From the NCBI GenBank assembly GCA_017525905.1, contig JAFXSD010000008.1, forward strand, positions 1-53,236: a DNA stretch of 53,236 nt, written 5' to 3'. Positions 50,127 through 53,236 of this stretch are shown piece after piece (the stretch's first letter is position 1; each line of letters opens with the position of its first letter). The position numbers and the translations under genes were made by a program. This DNA is from Elusimicrobiota bacterium (lineage in GTDB: Bacteria; Elusimicrobiota; Endomicrobiia; Endomicrobiales; Endomicrobiaceae). The notes under the pieces are model-generated. The model saw only the letters and a list, made by a program, of their open reading frames with translations, was not told the origin of the DNA and ran no database searches.

Positions 50127-52904
50127 ATGAATTTCAAACGGGTCTCTTTAATCATCGCACAGTTGTTATGTATTCCTCTTCTTGCGTTTGCCGGAAACGG
50201 AATCGGTTCTGCCGTTGAGCCGAGAAACGATTTTGTTCAAACTCCCGGTTTTGCGGATGCGGAATATTTGGATGTATATGATATTGCCGTAAGAGCGGAA
50301 ATAATGTTCGAAGGCATTTTCAATAAAAGAGGTGACTATTGGTACACAACACCTCATTTAATGAATAATTATTTCAGATATGATTCATCTGATCATTATT
50401 TACAAGATCAAGATTGGAAAGATCGTTGGGGACAAACTATGTGGCTTGATGTTGCTTTTAAACCGGCAACATGGGCAAGCGCGCAATTCGGTTTGATGTT
50501 TATAGCGGATTATGCTTCAAGATATTGGGCTACGGTAAACCATCCTCACAGAATGTTCGATACCGGTGCAATTACTCCTCAATTTTCATGGAACACGGCA
50601 AAAGCGGAAATTCATAATGATTGGGCAAAATTACAATATAAAAGAAATCAATTTCATTACCATTGGGGTTATGAAGGTGATTTGTTTAATATTTATCAAG
50701 CGGAAACAGGTCCGAACAATTTGTTAATGATAACCGGAAGACCGGTTCCCGAATGGTATCAACTCAATATGGAAGGAAAAGCCGGTGATATTGAGTTGCA
50801 ATACGGTCAACCTATTACGGATTATAAACAAGGCTTTTATTTAAAATACAAAAACATTCTTGGCAGCAACTTCAATTTATTCTACGTAGATCATGAAATT
50901 CCTTACGGAACTGAAAATGAAAGGATGAGAACCGCTGAAGTAAGTACGGATTTCAATATCAGCGGAAGCACTTTACAGTTAGGTGCAAAATTCAGACCTT
51001 TCAGAATTGGTGATACTTATGATTATGTTGCCGAAAGAAATGTAACAAACGGAACAAACGGAACGGATTTATTAATAAAACAAGACAGAACAACTATCGG
51101 AGATGCTTTCGGCGGTGCCGTAAAACTTTCTATGCCCAATATGTTGGGACTTGATTTTATTACTTTGGGTTATTTGTATGAAGGTATTTCGGCCGGTAAC
51201 AAACAAAAAGCGGATGTTTCCGTTCAAAAGGCATTTACTCCTACATTTACCGGACATTTTGCATATATGTGGCAGCAACCTTTGTTGCAGGCTATTCCTT
51301 CAAGAATGAGTAGCTGGGCTCCGGATTTGATGACTCCGAGAGGTCCCAACCAACCTTTCTGGGTATGGTGGAGAAATCCTCAAACCGGTTGGGATAACAG
51401 AGAAACCGATGAATTTACATTTACATTTACTTATGACCCGACACCTGATACTTGGTTCTACAGATATGAACCGAATACTCTTGAACCTTGGAACTTAAAC
51501 CCCGAAGAAGATGCTTTGGTTTCTTTTGCCGCACAAATAAAGTTAATAAGATATATGGGCGGAACCGACAGACAAATATACAGAGATGAATACGGTGATA
51601 TCATTTGGGAAAATTATTCGGGCCGTCCCGTATCGGGAGCATTACCTACAGACAGATATTTAGGTTCTTTGGTATTTTTAACAAGATTATTTTTAGATGA
51701 TTATGAAGTTATATATGATTTTGAAGTTGGAGAAGATCCTGCAACTTTATCTTCACCTTATACAAGACAGGAAGTGTTCTTAAAAGACATAACCGGTTTC
51801 TTTAAAACAAATTTAGCGGTAAACAAAGCTCCGTACAAGTTTAGAATTGGTTACGGTAAAGATGTTTGGGGACCTAATGATTGGCACAGAGATTTCGGTG
51901 CTTCTTACGATGAAGTTTATTATGCTCAAATTTCAAGAGAATTTTCAAAATGTATAATAGCAGGTATTGATTATGTCGGTGGAAGAAAAACTGACTATTA
52001 TGTAGTAAAGAAAATAGATTCAAGTGATCCAACAACCGGTGGAGCAGAATCAAGAAATGAGCTTGGCACTTTTGATGAAGTAAGAACCTATGTTAGACTT
52101 ATATTTGAAGGCTTGTTCAAATTCGGAACCAAACCGAGAATTGAAAAAGATGAAACAATTCCTACTTGTTCTTTAAGTTTGGATCCGGATGTTATTATGC
52201 CTACAAAAGGTCAAAAGACTACATTGTATCCGTTGGCACATGATGATAACGGTATAGCAACTTGGGAAATCAGATTGCTTGATAAGAATTCAAAGATTGT
52301 ATATACATTTAGCGGACTTGGCGAATGCCCCGAATCGGTTAAATGGAACGGTAAAGATTTTGAAAACAGATATTTACCTGATGATGTTTACGATGCACAG
52401 TTAATAGTAAGCGATCCTTTCGGCAATATAGCAAAATCAAATATTTGCCAGGTAAGACTTATTACTCCAGAACTTAAAGTTGAAGCAACGGACAGAGGTC
52501 TTAAATTATCGTTCTCGTCTCAAGTTCTCTTCGACTTTGATAAGACAAATATTAAAGCAAGTGCCGACAGAATACTTAGAGAAGCAACGAGAATACTTAA
52601 TTCTTATGTTAAGAATGATATTAGTGTTGAAGGTCATACGGATGCTTACGGTTCTGATGAATATAACCAAGGCTTGTCTGAAAGAAGAGCAAGATCAGTA
52701 GCAAATTACCTGGCAAAATTGGGTGTTGACAGAAACAGAATGACCGAGGTAGGTTTGGGAGAAAGATATCCTATAGCAACCAACAAGACAGCAGCAGGAA
52801 GAGAATTGAACAGAAGAGTGGAAATACTTATATTGAAGAGGGATACTCAAAATAACCAAATGAAAAAAGAAGCAAATGTTGAGTATGTCCCGCACAAAAA
52901 ATAA
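50127..52904 (+). CDS. Large outer membrane protein with C-terminal OmpA domain
   Basis: This 925-residue protein has a signal peptide (about 1-22, AFA/GNG) and a long beta-rich region (about 25-660) with many Trp, Tyr and Asp that looks like an outer membrane barrel. A FlgD-type Ig-like domain follows (about 677-785; LPDDVYDAQLIVSDPFGN). The chain ends with an OmpA peptidoglycan-binding domain (about 792-905; EGHTDAYGSDEYN and ERRARSV with the Asp and Arg). It probably links outer membrane and cell wall and may be a major surface protein. AAGGG lies only one base before the ATG, too close for normal use, so initiation may be leaderless. Confidence 0.87.
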   Translation: MNFKRVSLIIAQLLCIPLLAFAGNGIGSAVEPRNDFVQTPGFADAEYLDVYDIAVRAEIMFEGIFNKRGDYWYTTPHLMNNYFRYDSSDHYLQDQDWKDRWGQTMWLDVAFKPATWASAQFGLMFIADYASRYWATVNHPHRMFDTGAITPQFSWNTAKAEIHNDWAKLQYKRNQFHYHWGYEGDLFNIYQAETGPNNLLMITGRPVPEWYQLNMEGKAGDIELQYGQPITDYKQGFYLKYKNILGSNFNLFYVDHEIPYGTENERMRTAEVSTDFNISGSTLQLGAKFRPFRIGDTYDYVAERNVTNGTNGTDLLIKQDRTTIGDAFGGAVKLSMPNMLGLDFITLGYLYEGISAGNKQKADVSVQKAFTPTFTGHFAYMWQQPLLQAIPSRMSSWAPDLMTPRGPNQPFWVWWRNPQTGWDNRETDEFTFTFTYDPTPDTWFYRYEPNTLEPWNLNPEEDALVSFAAQIKLIRYMGGTDRQIYRDEYGDIIWENYSGRPVSGALPTDRYLGSLVFLTRLFLDDYEVIYDFEVGEDPATLSSPYTRQEVFLKDITGFFKTNLAVNKAPYKFRIGYGKDVWGPNDWHRDFGASYDEVYYAQISREFSKCIIAGIDYVGGRKTDYYVVKKIDSSDPTTGGAESRNELGTFDEVRTYVRLIFEGLFKFGTKPRIEKDETIPTCSLSLDPDVIMPTKGQKTTLYPLAHDDNGIATWEIRLLDKNSKIVYTFSGLGECPESVKWNGKDFENRYLPDDVYDAQLIVSDPFGNIAKSNICQVRLITPELKVEATDRGLKLSFSSQVLFDFDKTNIKASADRILREATRILNSYVKNDISVEGHTDAYGSDEYNQGLSERRARSVANYLAKLGVDRNRMTEVGLGERYPIATNKTAAGRELNRRVEILILKRDTQNNQMKKEANVEYVPHKK

Positions 52905-52919
52905 AAAAGGAGAAGGAAA

Positions 52920-53236
52920 ATGAGAAAGGTATTGAGCTTGTTAGTAGCAACCGTTTTCATGGCAGCAGGAGTAGCAATGGCAGCTCCGAAAACAACAGCA
53001 GCAACATCTTCAGCAAAAGCAGCATCATCTTTTAAAGCATTTGCAGTATATGTAGAAAATGCTTCAAAAGACAATCATTTTGCACCATCAGGCTGGATGG
53101 GAGATTTTGGAGATTTGAAATTGAATCAAGCATGCACAGAAACACCAAGAAGCGGAAACAACTGCATCAAGATTACTTACAGTGCAAAGATGACCCAAGG
53201 AGCAGGTTGGACAGGTATATTCTGGCAACAACCGGC
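52920..53236 (+). CDS. Exported protein, partial, cut by the window end
   Basis: The frame opens with ATG at 52920 behind AAAAAAGGAGAAGG and runs off the window end after 105 codons. A signal peptide (about 1-21, AMA/APK) is followed by an Ala/Ser/Thr-rich stretch and a domain start with FAVYVENASKDNHFAPSGWM, GDFGDLKL and GWTGIFWQQP. Rich in aromatic residues, it looks like a beta-sandwich carbohydrate-binding module. I recall similar domains in exported proteins of Elusimicrobia-type bacteria but cannot confirm it. It follows the OmpA gene by 15 nt and is probably co-transcribed with it. Confidence 0.75.
   Translation, partial: MRKVLSLLVATVFMAAGVAMAAPKTTAATSSAKAASSFKAFAVYVENASKDNHFAPSGWMGDFGDLKLNQACTETPRSGNNCIKITYSAKMTQGAGWTGIFWQQP

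Overview
The window comes from an AT-rich, Gram-negative, probably anaerobic bacterium. The Gram-negative call rests on a Kdo transferase, an LPS heptosyltransferase, a complete Tol-Pal set, a TonB-dependent receptor, an Omp85-type barrel and OmpA-domain proteins. A probable NfnAB transhydrogenase, a citramalate synthase route to isoleucine and full dependence on B12 uptake plus adenosylation suggest a fermentative gut or symbiotic lineage. Elusimicrobiota (Endomicrobium or Elusimicrobium relatives) is my best guess, by inference from gene content and heavy AGA/ATA codon use, not by any search.

Layout. 1-2170: two exported proteins of unknown function behind a good promoter. 2223-4543 (minus): LPS core genes. 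4721-7617: thiE, thiC, thrB. 7622-10547 (minus): a two-gene unit of an SF1A helicase and a coiled-coil protein. 10662-21505: metG, aspS, then a long run with a short PgpH-like HD protein, ybeY, two CNNM/CorC-like proteins, recO, LOG, an SpoU methyltransferase and an Omp85 barrel. 21667-24045: a YhcH-family protein and an exported RCC1 propeller. 24119-27189 (minus): nfnBA and an amidohydrolase. 27260-33230: a cobalamin region with a tRNA(CAU), a riboswitch, cobO, btuFCD, a second riboswitch with a 9-codon ORF, and btuB. 33416-41146: a small porin, lysC, cimA, a DnaQ-like exonuclease, glyQ, glyS. 41202-50050: comEC, then pal-cpoB-tolA-tolB-tolQ-tolR, a membrane protein with a degenerate PHP domain, and a GT39 glycosyltransferase. 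50127-end: a large OmpA-domain protein and the start of another exported protein.

How the genes work together. Both transport of B12 across the two membranes (btuB, btuFCD) and its adenosylation (cobO) are encoded, and each branch starts with its own cobalamin riboswitch. The only TonB/TolA-like transducer seen here sits with tolQR, so it may power both Tol-Pal and BtuB. lysC, thrB and cimA belong to aspartate-family and isoleucine synthesis but lie in separate units.

The most unusual layer is intergenic. Three recurring modules fill the gaps: a heptamer array (AATTTAT)n, a GTATAGA-type minisatellite, and short perfect hairpins, mostly with three-base loops. They are combined in different orders, include an 82-bp identical pair in opposite orientation 16 kb apart, and run into coding ends and start codons. 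The most system-like candidates are the helicase/coiled-coil pair and the btuB leader, where a riboswitch, a 9-codon ORF and a hairpin that abuts its stop codon suggest an attenuation device.
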